A stretch of DNA of 64,000 nucleotides from Clostridium muellerianum (GTDB lineage Bacteria; Bacillota; Clostridia; Clostridiales; Clostridiaceae), in NCBI RefSeq assembly GCF_012926525.1, contig NZ_JABBNI010000063.1, forward strand, positions 62,001 through 126,000, given 5' to 3'. A program made the position numbers and the translations under genes. The notes under the pieces were generated by a model, which saw only the letters and a list, made by a program, of their open reading frames with translations, searched no databases and was not told where the DNA came from. Positions 34,891 through 44,049 of this stretch are shown piece after piece. Position 1 is the first letter of the stretch; every line of letters starts with the position of its first letter.

Positions 34891-37755
34891 TTAATGAGTT
34901 ACTGGTCCTACTGTGTAATTAGTTCCATTAACTTCTATAGTCTTTCCAACTAAATCAGCAAGAGTAAGTTGATTAGCATCATAACCAGCAGGTTTTCCTA
35001 GTGCAGTAACAAGTGCTGCTTTAACAGCAGCAGGTGACATTGCTGAATCAGCTAGTGTAGTTGTCCCTATTTTAACTGTTGGTATAGTACTTATATTACT
35101 TACTGTTAATAAATCAACTAATTTAGCATCTGTATTTGTTACAGTTACTACATTATGTCCAGCAGCATCTTTTCCTACTGTAGCATTACTTCCAAGTAAT
35201 GTCTGAGCCATGTCAGAAACTAAACCATCGGCATCAGCAATATTCCAAGCAAGTGTCTTAGCTCCACCATTTGTTAATGCATCACCAGCAGTTGTGCTTT
35301 CTAAGTAACTTGAAATAGTCAAAACATGTGGTGCATTTTTATGATTTAAAGTTCCTTGTTTTAATTTTATTGTAATAGAATCATTTACTCCATCTTTGTC
35401 ATCATATCCTGCTATATTAGCAGTAATCTGAGTTCCAGTAGGAAGTGGTTCTCCATCTAATGAGTAGTTAGAAGTCTTAAGTACATTAGTGGCATCTCCA
35501 GTAATTGATTCTGCTTTATTGAATTTAACGTATATATAATCTGCAGTATTATCACCATCTCCATGTTCAGCTGGGTTTAAAACTGTATCTTGATCAGCAA
35601 ATGCCCATTTAACAGCAAATTTATTATCTGCTTGTACAGCATCAGTTTTTACTGTAAAATCTCTTGTAGCTGAAGCTGCAGTATTTCCGATATCATCTGA
35701 TATAGATCTTACAACAAGTGTCCAGTCTCCATTGTCAAGAGCTGTTTTGGGAACTACTGATATTGTTTTATCATATTGATCCTTAACATATGCACTTACA
35801 GTTCCATCAATTGTCTTACTGCCATCTTTCTTAATAAATTGAGCTGTTACTTGTGGCAATGCTTTTTGTCCCTCAGCTAATGTGTCCAAGCTATCAGCTG
35901 AAGGAGATATTGTTCCATCCGCATTTACAACAGCTATCTTTACTGGTTCTGACATAATTGCATTATAAACTATTGTTCCATCAGCATTCTTAATTTCCTT
36001 TATATCGCTTATAACTGGTGAAGTAAGATCTGGAGTTGTCATAGCTCCACCTAATGTAAGATCTTGTTCTACATTTTTAATTCCATTAGCAGCATTAGCA
36101 ACTTTTTCTGTAGGTATAACTAATCTGTAGCTATCATTATAGTAATTTAAATGAGAAGTTGTTGTATCATAAACATCTTTATCAGTCCAGTCCTTAGTAA
36201 CTTCAACTTTATATTTTGAAGCATCTGCAATTTTAGTAACCTTTAAAGTCTGTTTTGTATAATCTTCCCAAGTTGCTTTATCTTTATTGTATTTTTGTAG
36301 CTTAATGTCAGCATTTGTTAAGTTGCTAACTAGATCCTTATCAAATGAAACAACATACTGCTCTGGTGATTGAACTTCTACTGTTGCATTTGGTGCATCT
36401 TTATCTTCAGGTATAGCAAAATCAAGTGTTTCAGTGTTCATAACATTATTGTTTAAATCTGTTAAGTTAGCCCAGTCACCTATACCTGATCCCTGAATTG
36501 AGTGAGTACCTGGTTTAAAGTATATTTGATTTCCATCTTTATCTTTTCCAAGTGTAATTGTAACTACATTTCTTGTATCTGTACCATCTGCAACCTTGAA
36601 ATCTCCAACAACTGCAGTTGCTTTTGTTGTGTTTAATCCGTATACATCATCGCTTAATTTAACACCATCAATTACCCAGTTAAGTGTACTGTTTGCTGTA
36701 CTAGCCTCTACTGGTTCTGAGAAAGTAACTTTTAATTCTTTTAATCCGTTTCTTTCAACACCTAACATTGCAGGTCTTCTAGAATCTGTCAACTTACATG
36801 ATTCTGTACTTGATACATTTAATGATCCTGTTTTATCAACAAAATTTACAGCAACGTTAGAGTTATCTGTTAATGGCTTATCCAATATTAATTGAAGAGC
36901 TCTTGAATTTCCCTGTACAGGTGCTATTCCTATAACTTGTGAACTCTTATTAGCGTTATCATCACTAGCTGGATCAGTAAGTTTATCATTAGCTACTTTA
37001 CTATATACAGAAATATCTGCCTTAGTATTATCCTTAGTCTTATTATATTCAGATGTTCCTTTAATTGCATATTTTGCAACATCAACATCCTTGTTAAAGA
37101 ATACTGTTACTCTATCTGCCTGAGATGCTTGAACCTGAGTCATAGTAGCTCCAACTGTTTGATCCTTTCCTGAATTTGGATTTGGATCCATTGGTATACT
37201 AGACTGTTTTTGTAAACCATATAAATTTTTATTATTTGCTTCTACAACTTGTGCAGTTACAATTGCATTTTGAGCTTTATCAAGTGTTTCTGATTTTAAT
37301 AATACAGTTGCAACACCATTTTGTGCTGTAACTCTCTTTTCAGCTAAATTACCAAATGTACTTGAGAATGCAACTTCTACGCCGCTAGCATCTTTCATTA
37401 CATTGCCATTTAAATCCTTTAACGTAAATGTAACCAAAACACTATCTTCTGCATTTGCTGTTACTTGTGTTTTAGAAAAGCTTAATTCTGGACTAAATAA
37501 AGACTCTGCATTTGGCATTTTGAAATCTTTAGTAAGATCTTCTTGAGCTACTGCAGCAATTTTTAATCCTGTTACTTTTAAAGTATAATCTTTTGAAACT
37601 TGTAATCCAGTTACATCTAATTTAACTTCTGTTTTGTCCGCACTTAATGTAGCTGTATTAACTGTGCATCCTGCTATTGAGAAGTTTTCAGCTTTAGCAT
37701 CATCAACAGCTTTTGATAACTTAACGCTTAATTTAGTATCAGTAATAGCACTAAC
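34891..37755 (-). CDS. Silent S-layer 3' cassette B, start-less
   Basis: The frame is open for 954 codons from directly after a TAA (37758-37756), two codons before the core AGTGCTATTACT. It begins VSAITDTKLSVKLSKAVDDA, nearly the same as codons 157 onward of the leader-bearing gene. No ribosome site or signal precedes it, and a terminator (37942-37976) separates it from upstream genes. Its Ig-like domains, motifs SPEQYVVSFDKDL, MSEPVKIAVV and NYYNDSYRLVIP, and C-terminal region match cassette A over long stretches, with variable segments between. Fusion at the core would give an in-frame S-layer protein of about 1110 residues. Confidence 0.82.
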   Translation of the reverse strand, partial: VSAITDTKLSVKLSKAVDDAKAENFSIAGCTVNTATLSADKTEVKLDVTGLQVSKDYTLKVTGLKIAAVAQEDLTKDFKMPNAESLFSPELSFSKTQVTANAEDSVLVTFTLKDLNGNVMKDASGVEVAFSSTFGNLAEKRVTAQNGVATVLLKSETLDKAQNAIVTAQVVEANNKNLYGLQKQSSIPMDPNPNSGKDQTVGATMTQVQASQADRVTVFFNKDVDVAKYAIKGTSEYNKTKDNTKADISVYSKVANDKLTDPASDDNANKSSQVIGIAPVQGNSRALQLILDKPLTDNSNVAVNFVDKTGSLNVSSTESCKLTDSRRPAMLGVERNGLKELKVTFSEPVEASTANSTLNWVIDGVKLSDDVYGLNTTKATAVVGDFKVADGTDTRNVVTITLGKDKDGNQIYFKPGTHSIQGSGIGDWANLTDLNNNVMNTETLDFAIPEDKDAPNATVEVQSPEQYVVSFDKDLVSNLTNADIKLQKYNKDKATWEDYTKQTLKVTKIADASKYKVEVTKDWTDKDVYDTTTSHLNYYNDSYRLVIPTEKVANAANGIKNVEQDLTLGGAMTTPDLTSPVISDIKEIKNADGTIVYNAIMSEPVKIAVVNADGTISPSADSLDTLAEGQKALPQVTAQFIKKDGSKTIDGTVSAYVKDQYDKTISVVPKTALDNGDWTLVVRSISDDIGNTAASATRDFTVKTDAVQADNKFAVKWAFADQDTVLNPAEHGDGDNTADYIYVKFNKAESITGDATNVLKTSNYSLDGEPLPTGTQITANIAGYDDKDGVNDSITIKLKQGTLNHKNAPHVLTISSYLESTTAGDALTNGGAKTLAWNIADADGLVSDMAQTLLGSNATVGKDAAGHNVVTVTNTDAKLVDLLTVSNISTIPTVKIGTTTLADSAMSPAAVKAALVTALGKPAGYDANQLTLADLVGKTIEVNGTNYTVGPVTH
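37741..37752 (-). other. Putative recombination core, site B
   Basis: AGTGCTATTACT in coding direction is identical to site A, and the sequence stays nearly the same into both cassettes. Upstream of the core the two sites differ completely, and site B has TAA GTT before it. Left of site B the plus-strand sequence TTCCTATCTTC and AAATCAATGCT is also found left of site C. Confidence 0.65.
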
Positions 37756-37944
37756 TTAACCTAAATTATTCCTATCTTCACCTCCTCAAACCCTAGTCAA
37801 ATCAATGCTGTTAACAGTTAGGAATTCTATATTTTGTTGAACTATAGATAAACTATTATTAGATACACTAATAATTACAAATCAAATTATTTTTTCTCTA
37901 CAGTTTTACTGTACTGTAGACAAAAGCTTGACTTTTGGGTAAAA

Positions 37945-37974
37945 AAATAACAGCGACTTTAATCACTGTTATTT
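37945..37974 (-). terminator. Terminator between the Rpn-type gene and cassette B
   Basis: AAATAACAG (37945-37953) pairs with CTGTTATTT (37966-37974). On the minus strand seven T follow. It should keep element transcripts out of the silent cassette. Confidence 0.75.
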
Positions 37975-38013
37975 ATCAAGTATTACTAAGCATCTTATGA
38001 ATTTAATATTATT

Positions 38014-38871
38014 TTAATGCATCATTTTCTTTTTTAGCTCCATTACTGTATCCACTGGAAGTTCAGTTATGTCAACAATATCTTCTATACTATTTCCTCG
38101 TTTTAACATTTTTTCAGCTACTCTCAATGCTTTTTCAGTTGCTCCTTCTTCTCTAGCAGAACTTATCATATTAGCTCTCTCATGTAGTGATCTTTCTCTT
38201 GCTTTGTAAAGTTCTAAAGTTTTTGGATCACTGCTTAGATATTCCATTTTTTCTTCTGCTTTTTTAATATCAACATCCATATCCATCAACTCCTTTAACT
38301 CTTCTTTACTTATATCTTCTCTAAAGAATGACAACCATCTTTGAAGCTTATCTTCTTTTAGATTCTTATTTGTTAGCTTTCTAAACTTCTCCATTTCAAT
38401 GAAATGTATCTCTACTACATCTGTCAGCATATAGTCTTTAACTTCATCTTCCCATAGGTGAAAAGTTGTATGAAATTTATTAGGTATATTAATATATTCA
38501 AAGTCTACTATGTTGATTGTAATTACCTTGGTTAAATTTCTGTAATCTTCTCCTTTTTTAATACCTTCTGAATATATTTCTCCCCAGTACCACAAGGTTC
38601 TTTTATCCATATTATGCTGGTTTGTTAGCTGTACTTCTATCTCCAATTGTGTACCATCTGCTGTTTTTGCTCTGACATCTATTATACCTGTCTTATCTTC
38701 TATAAGTTCTGGTGTTAACTCTTTATTTTCAACTATTTCTAGTGTTACTAGCTTATCTGTATCCTTTTTACTTAATATTGCATTAAGTAGTGCTCTTAGA
38801 TTATACTTTGTTTCTTCTTCTCCAAAGACTTTTTTGAAGACGAAATCATTTAGGGGTTTTAATCTATTCAT
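38014..38871 (-). CDS. Rpn-family PD-(D/E)XK nuclease/transposase-like protein
   Basis: The 285-residue protein begins LKPLNDFVFKKVFGEEETKY and has the nuclease core GIIDVRAKTADGTQLEIEVQL (residues about 63-83; Asp, then Glu-x-Gln), with TLWYWGEIYSEGIKKGEDY after it. This is the Rpn/PF12784-type family, linked to recombination and, in some cases, to phage defence. The C-terminal part is a helical array ending in a short HTH-like GNSIEDIVDITELPVDTVM. It fills the slot between the recombinase partner and the cassette border that holds HEPN/MNT in element 2. Confidence 0.82.
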   Translation of the reverse strand: MNRLKPLNDFVFKKVFGEEETKYNLRALLNAILSKKDTDKLVTLEIVENKELTPELIEDKTGIIDVRAKTADGTQLEIEVQLTNQHNMDKRTLWYWGEIYSEGIKKGEDYRNLTKVITINIVDFEYINIPNKFHTTFHLWEDEVKDYMLTDVVEIHFIEMEKFRKLTNKNLKEDKLQRWLSFFREDISKEELKELMDMDVDIKKAEEKMEYLSSDPKTLELYKARERSLHERANMISSAREEGATEKALRVAEKMLKRGNSIEDIVDITELPVDTVMELKKKMMH

Positions 38872-39028
38872 GTAATCATTCCCTTCTTCTATCTTTATTT
38901 TATCAGAAAATTACAATATTATCTATACTATTTACAGTAGTTCTATTATGGTGTTTACCTTGTAGCCTTCTTGTATTAAATAGTTTCTGTAGGTTATTAT
39001 ATAGAATCTTTTCAAGTATAATTAAGCA

Positions 39029-39781
39029 TTAAGCATTAAGCATTTCCTTTACCCTATAGCTATATCCATATTTATTAAAGAATTCTATTAATGCTACCTC
39101 TAATATTTGCCTCTGTGTTATATTTTTTTCATTGGAAAACTCTCTTAATAAAAATTTTAAACTACTCATCATTTGTGCTGATAGTATAGTTGCAATACCT
39201 GGAACTAGGTATGTTGGTATTTTATTTGTTTGTAATTCTGGTGTTAAATTTTCAACTATCTTATCCTTATTATTTTGGAGTACCTTTAAAATTGGTATGA
39301 ATTGTTTAATATCTATTTCTTCTGTTATATTTAAAGTTTGCTCTGTTACAAGTTTATCGTGTTTATCCTCTAACTTCCCTGTTTTCATTACATAATTACC
39401 TAATTCATCATTCCAAACATAATTTTTATTTATCATGTGATTTGCCATTTCAATATGATTTTTAAAGCCTGTTTTCTTAGCAACTTCCATTGGATCTTCT
39501 ACTCCACTATCAAATAAATCTATTACTCTACCTACCTTAGTACCAATTGTTTTTGCTTGGTTTAGGTTATCTTCAAAGGTAGCTTTTGGCACTTCTTCTT
39601 CGTAATTTTCAGTCCTTTGATTCCATCTCCAATTCTTTCTTCTCATGTACATATCTAAACTTTTATAGTTTTTATATCTAAGTTCCTCTGATAACTCTTC
39701 TCTTGACTTACCTTCTGTTAGCCCTTTTAGGATTAGTTCTACCTTATCATCATACATTGCTTTCTTTACTGCTTCTCCCAT
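39029..39781 (-). CDS. Recombinase partner protein, copy of element 3
   Basis: The 250-residue member of the partner family. The first repeat is YKSLDMYMRRKNWRWNQRTE (about residues 40-59) and the second HIEMANHMINKNYVWNDELG (about 109-128). The C-terminal region LKFLLREFSNEKNITQRQIL corresponds to those of the two paralogues, with a shorter linker. Its start follows the recombinase stop by 19 bases. Conservation of the aromatic Trp after each repeat (WRWN, YVWND) suggests a structural role. Confidence 0.75.
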   Translation of the reverse strand: MGEAVKKAMYDDKVELILKGLTEGKSREELSEELRYKNYKSLDMYMRRKNWRWNQRTENYEEEVPKATFEDNLNQAKTIGTKVGRVIDLFDSGVEDPMEVAKKTGFKNHIEMANHMINKNYVWNDELGNYVMKTGKLEDKHDKLVTEQTLNITEEIDIKQFIPILKVLQNNKDKIVENLTPELQTNKIPTYLVPGIATILSAQMMSSLKFLLREFSNEKNITQRQILEVALIEFFNKYGYSYRVKEMLNA

Positions 39782-39800
39782 AATAATTTTCCCCCTTCTA

Positions 39801-40667
39801 CTAAATTACATTTACAGCTTGTCTTAACTCATCTTGACTTGTATGTGTGTAAATTGATGTTACTCTAAGATCTGAATGTCCCAATAGCTTTTGGATTCTA
39901 ACTATATTAACTTCCTTTTGGACTAATTTTGATGCAAAGCTATGTCTTAAAATATGTGCTGATACTTGCTTGTCCCATTTAAGCTTTTTAACAGCTGCAC
40001 TTATTTGTCTATTAATATGCTGTGGTGAAATCCTCCCTGATTTCATTGTTGCAAAAAAGTACTCACTATAATTAAACTTTGATCTTTTATTTTGAATGTA
40101 GTCCGTTAGAATTTCGTTTAGTTTATCACTGATTGGAATATCTCTGTCCTTATTTCCTTTTCCGCCTATTATATGAATCACTTTATTTTCAAAATCTACA
40201 TCTTTAAGCCTTAAGTTAGTGCATTCTGATATTCTCATGCCTGTATGATATATTGCAGTTACTACTATCCTTACTAACTCATTTTCTATTTCTTCTACTA
40301 ATACTACTACTTCATTCTCTGTTAGATAAGTTCTTTCTTTTCTCTTTACCTTTATTGGTTCAAGGCTTAGAGCTATATTTCTTTCAACTAACCCCTTCTT
40401 GTAACAATAACTATAGAATGATCTTATTATGTGGTAGCTTCTGCTCCTACTTGCTTGTGCTAATCCAGCAGCTAATTGACTGCCTAGGTATTCTTCAAGA
40501 TTAGTTAGTGTTATATCATCTAAGTATGGAGGATAGTTGAATTTTTTAAGAAAATATGATTCCATCTTTTTAAGTTGGTTACTATATCCATCTATTGTTT
40601 CTGTACTCTTTTCAGTGTTTATTAGATGCTCCTTATATCCATTAATCGCTGATTTTAGAGGTATCAT
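39801..40667 (-). CDS. Tyrosine recombinase, copy of element 3
   Basis: 288 residues with Arg145 (HTGMR), Lys170, His238/Arg241 (AHILRH), His264 (LLGH) and Tyr273 (SIYTH). The N-terminal domain carries QASRSRSYHIIRSFYSYCYK, parallel to the other two switch-associated recombinases. GGAAGAG precedes the ATG. Upstream is a 650-base gap with a strong inverted repeat. The neighbouring border is core B, so it is the natural candidate for excision and integration of element 3. Confidence 0.9.
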   Translation of the reverse strand: MIPLKSAINGYKEHLINTEKSTETIDGYSNQLKKMESYFLKKFNYPPYLDDITLTNLEEYLGSQLAAGLAQASRSRSYHIIRSFYSYCYKKGLVERNIALSLEPIKVKRKERTYLTENEVVVLVEEIENELVRIVVTAIYHTGMRISECTNLRLKDVDFENKVIHIIGGKGNKDRDIPISDKLNEILTDYIQNKRSKFNYSEYFFATMKSGRISPQHINRQISAAVKKLKWDKQVSAHILRHSFASKLVQKEVNIVRIQKLLGHSDLRVTSIYTHTSQDELRQAVNVI

Positions 40668-40924
40668 AGTATCTCTTCCTTTCTTTTTCTATATCAATAG
40701 AATAATATATGTCTGAAAAGTACTTAGTTACTGCTTTATGCCTTATATTATTTATTCCATGCTATCACCCTATGCTAGATAGGGAATGAACACTTCAAGG
40801 GGAATTATTTAACCATTGATATTACTGCTTTCTAACTATATACTCCCTATTTCTCTATTGTTTTAAGTAATATCTACATATTATTGGTTATAAGTACTAA
40901 GCTAATGATTGTATCGTGTATTGT

Positions 40925-40979
40925 AACTGTTGATTCAGTAACATTTGTAATGGGTATGGGGATTACTGAATCAACAGTT
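40925..40979. repeat. 17-bp inverted repeat upstream of the element 3 recombinase
   Basis: AACTGTTGATTCAGTAA (40925-40941) is mirrored perfectly by TTACTGAATCAACAGTT (40963-40979) around a 21-base centre. There is no T run, so it resembles an operator or replication/recombination site more than a terminator. The rest of the gap 40668-41317 is AT-rich, with a T-rich stretch at 41110-41240, and I see no gene in it. Confidence 0.6.
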
Positions 40980-41317
40980 GCTATGTACCAAACTTTTATT
41001 TTTAAATAACCACCTATGTTTTAAATCTTACTTACTACTTTTTCTATCTATTGTTTTTATTGTTGTATCCCGTTTTGTTTTAGGGAACTGGGGCATTAAC
41101 TGGGGCTGTTAGAGCTATTGATTTTTATGGGTTTTATATTTATTTTCCCCTTTTCCCTTTTTATTTTTATTAGATTATTATTTATTTACTGCTTAATCCT
41201 TTTTATTGATTTTTTGTCTCTGAAATTTTTTACTGGGAAACTGGGGAACATTCTAAAGGTTTGTGGTTCCCCAGTCTATGGTTTTACTAACACTATTTTT
41301 CAATATTTTTTGGGTTA

Positions 41318-43108
41318 CTACATTGCATCTAGGCTTTCTACTGTTTCAAATGCTTTCTCCCTTTGTGGAACATCATCTTCAGTTACCTTTATTACATAAC
41401 ATTTTGTTCTTATGTCATTTATTATTCTTCTTCTGTAGGTTTTGCCTTCCTCGAAATCAAGCCATCCTTTGCTTTTCCACTTTCTTGTTACTACTCTTGG
41501 ATCTTCAAATCCATTATCCTTCAGAATCCTTTTTAGTATTGTTTCTATTATTACTATCTGCATTGTATGATTCTTCCTAGTTCCTTTGTATTCAATTTTT
41601 CCCCATGTTTCCTTGTCACTAGCTGCCTTATTACCATCCTTCCAATATTCATACTCTACTCCAAACTTAGATTTATTTCTTGAAACCTCTTGCATTATTA
41701 CTTCATAGGCTTTTTTTCCTATGTCCTTATCTTCAACATTGGTATTTTCGTTTTCTATTAGTATTTTTTCTATTTCCTCAAGAGTGAGATTTATCTTAAG
41801 ATATTTTTTTATTATTGTTGCTGTTACCATTAGTATTGATAGTTTCCCTGCTAATCTTTCTCTAAATTCTGATTCTACCATCTTTGCAATTAGATTTTGT
41901 TTGCAGTCTTTATAGATTTGTATTACCTTTTCTTTTCCAAGGATTATTAGTGCTCTTACAAATCGTATTCCATAGTGTCCATAGTTTGATATTACTATTT
42001 CTTTTATCCTGTCTGTGTGTTCTGCATCTTCTGTCCAGTCTACGTTTTCAAACTCAAATAACCTCATTCTTGTTCCTGTGTTTTCCTTTGACTTTACAAA
42101 TATAGAGTGCTCTCCAGTTGATCCTATTGTTGTGTTCCAACTCTTTCTACTCCTTATATTGCCTTCCTTATCCATTCTTTCTTTATCTAGTCCTGCTGTC
42201 AGAGAATAAATTACATTGGTAAAATCATTCTTACCAGACATACTAGATTCATCAAACACCACTGGTATTCCTGTATTTCCACCCAAACTTCCATGCATTG
42301 CATTTGTTGTTGTATTCCAGGTCGTTATCAATCCAGTTTCATTTATACTTGGCGAACCAAAAGCTGATACTGCAAGCATTAAAGCTGTAGTTTTTCCTTT
42401 AGAACTATCTCCGTATAAATGTATCAGTGGGCTTTCTATACCCAGTTCATTTGCTATGAAGCCTACTATTGGAGCAGAAAATCCTATTGCTAGTGCAAGT
42501 TCTAGTGAAGGTCTCCCCACTACTTCTTTATTAATCATGTTTAGCCATGCCTTACTACTACCTTTGGGTTTTATATTCAGCCTACCAATATAGGCTGAAT
42601 CAATATCATTTTCCTTGTTACCTGATATTATCTTATTATGCTTAAAGAAATTTTTTCCGTCCTTTTCAAAAAATCCAATATTTGAATGTACTAACTTCCT
42701 TGGAGCATTCTCTCTCTCGTTTCTAATTTGCTTTATTACATTAGTTGCATTATTATCATTTACATCTATTCCTACATCCGCTAGATTAAGTATCTTATTC
42801 TTCGTCACTGTTTCTCCTAATGGTACCATTATTTCCTTCACATCTTTACCTTCATTGTAGGTTAAGATTATTTCCTTCTTACCTGTATCAAGATTTTCAA
42901 CTACTTCCTTTACTCCTACATAGTCTGCTATTTTCTTGTAATCTATGCGTCCGTCATCATACTTTTTCCATGTGCAAACATCGCCATTATGAACTATAAT
43001 TTCAGGATAAAGCTTATCTGCTTTGGAGACTATTATTTGTTCCTGTGGGCTTTGTTCTATACTCCCTATCATTGGAAGATTTCTTTTCTTTGCTACTTTA
43101 TTTTCCAC
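41318..43108 (-). CDS. DUF927-family helicase-like replication protein
   Basis: The 596-residue protein contains the DUF927 core: IVHNGDVCTWKKYDDGRIDY at the start of the domain, GFSAPIVGFIANELGIESPL near residue 205, P-loop LYGDSSKGKTTALMLA near 232 and Walker B-like GIPVVFDESSM near 277, then SGSTGEHSIF-like and RMRLFEFENVDW motifs. Such ATPases occur on plasmids and integrative elements as replication helicases. The start is a GTG with AGGAGGG at good spacing. It occupies the place of the PrimPol-helicase in element 2. The gap 43109-43472 holds a terminator and AT-rich sequence. Confidence 0.8.
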   Translation of the reverse strand: MENKVAKKRNLPMIGSIEQSPQEQIIVSKADKLYPEIIVHNGDVCTWKKYDDGRIDYKKIADYVGVKEVVENLDTGKKEIILTYNEGKDVKEIMVPLGETVTKNKILNLADVGIDVNDNNATNVIKQIRNERENAPRKLVHSNIGFFEKDGKNFFKHNKIISGNKENDIDSAYIGRLNIKPKGSSKAWLNMINKEVVGRPSLELALAIGFSAPIVGFIANELGIESPLIHLYGDSSKGKTTALMLAVSAFGSPSINETGLITTWNTTTNAMHGSLGGNTGIPVVFDESSMSGKNDFTNVIYSLTAGLDKERMDKEGNIRSRKSWNTTIGSTGEHSIFVKSKENTGTRMRLFEFENVDWTEDAEHTDRIKEIVISNYGHYGIRFVRALIILGKEKVIQIYKDCKQNLIAKMVESEFRERLAGKLSILMVTATIIKKYLKINLTLEEIEKILIENENTNVEDKDIGKKAYEVIMQEVSRNKSKFGVEYEYWKDGNKAASDKETWGKIEYKGTRKNHTMQIVIIETILKRILKDNGFEDPRVVTRKWKSKGWLDFEEGKTYRRRIINDIRTKCYVIKVTEDDVPQREKAFETVESLDAM

Positions 43109-43391
43109 TATTACACCCTCCTAGTAGTACTGCTGAAGAACGCAAAAAACGCTCATTGCAGCAACACTCCAAATTATTTATTGAAGTATTCTTGCAATCA
43201 GCGTTATTATCCGAATCCTTTATAGGTTCTTTACAAATAACTTAGACCTGCCTTTTGGTTATCCTTAGCTAATTAAAGGTTGTCCACTGGCTTTGGTGCT
43301 AATTACTTACAAAATATATGATTTTAACACATTTTATCATGTTATTAACTACTAGTCAATAGATTTTTATTATTTTTTACCACTTATTTTA

Positions 43392-43418
43392 AGCTAACTC
43401 CATAATCTGGAGTTAGCT
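43392..43418. terminator. Terminator after the ribbon-helix-helix gene
   Basis: AGCTAACTCCA (43392-43402) pairs with TGGAGTTAGCT (43408-43418), with T-rich sequence on the plus side and a shorter A/T run on the other. It lies between the ribbon-helix-helix gene and the DUF927 gene. Confidence 0.6.
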
Positions 43419-43472
43419 CTTTTATTGATTATTTGAAATTTGTACTAATTATCCCTAATTGATTTATTCCCC

Positions 43473-43880
43473 CTATGTCAAATACTCCTGCAAGGCTTCC
43501 TTTATTAGCTGACTATAACTGCTTATTCTCTTATCTTTTTTAAGCATCTTTAGTATGGTTATTAGGTTCTTATCTAGGTATATTGTTATCTTTTCCATCT
43601 CTTGCTGATTGCTTTTAACCTTTAACTTATCTAGGTTTATAGGCTTTTTACCTATCATCATTGGTTCTATATGTTCTTCTTCTGTTGCTTCTTCATATCC
43701 TTCTATAAGCTCCTCATTGTTATATTCTTCTAGTTCTTCTTCATAATATACTGATTCATCTGATGATCTTGTCCAGTCTATTCCTGTTGCCACCTCTCCT
43801 TCATCTACTGCATTATTTAATAAACTTATATTTCTTTTTCTTCTGTATCCAAAGCACCCTGGTTTTAAATCTTCTCTCAT
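43473..43880 (-). CDS. Ribbon-helix-helix DNA-binding protein
   Basis: The 135-residue protein has a basic N-terminus (GCFGYRRKRN), an acidic middle with many Glu and Tyr (residues about 45-70), and a C-terminal ribbon-helix-helix: EKITIYLDKNLITILKMLKK followed by SSYSQLIKEALQEYL. This form is common in plasmid partition, copy-control and mobilisation accessory proteins. Three GTCGA-type boxes stand just upstream of its start and may be its own operator. Confidence 0.7.
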   Translation of the reverse strand: MREDLKPGCFGYRRKRNISLLNNAVDEGEVATGIDWTRSSDESVYYEEELEEYNNEELIEGYEEATEEEHIEPMMIGKKPINLDKLKVKSNQQEMEKITIYLDKNLITILKMLKKDKRISSYSQLIKEALQEYLT

Positions 43881-43907
43881 TTTTGCACCTTCCTTATCTA
43901 CATTTTT

Positions 43908-43943
43908 GTCGACTTTTTAGTCCATGTCGATATCTACGTCGAC
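43908..43943. promoter_or_regulatory. Triple GTCGAC/T operator-like boxes
   Basis: GTCGAC at 43908-43913, GTCGAT at 43926-43931 and GTCGAC at 43938-43943 lie within 65 bases upstream of the ribbon-helix-helix gene. Such GC-containing boxes stand out in this AT-rich setting and suit autorepression. Confidence 0.5.
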
Positions 43944-43981
43944 TTTATTATATTGTTTATGTGTTTTTACATTTTAATGGC

Positions 43982-44023
43982 AAAAAAAAATAGCAACTAA
44001 CACCATTGTATTAGCTGCTATTT
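43982..44023 (-). terminator. Terminator after the second DUF960 gene
   Basis: AATAGCAACTAACAC pairs with GTATTAGCTGCTATT (two mismatches). On the minus strand a run of nine T follows. Confidence 0.8.
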
Positions 44024-44049
44024 CTATGTTAGTTCTTTGATTTAATCAG

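Larger units (their letters stand above)
23224..37748 (-). mobile_element. Integrative element 2, core C to core B (about 14.5 kb)
   Basis: The segment between two directly repeated cores holds an S-layer cassette at one end. At the other end are a recombinase, its partner and a HEPN/nucleotidyltransferase pair, with a PrimPol-helicase, an SSB-like protein, RadC, DUF960, a second recombinase and small acidic proteins between. All genes are on the minus strand. No relaxase, conjugation or capsid gene is visible. The borders are inferred from the core positions. Confidence 0.6.
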
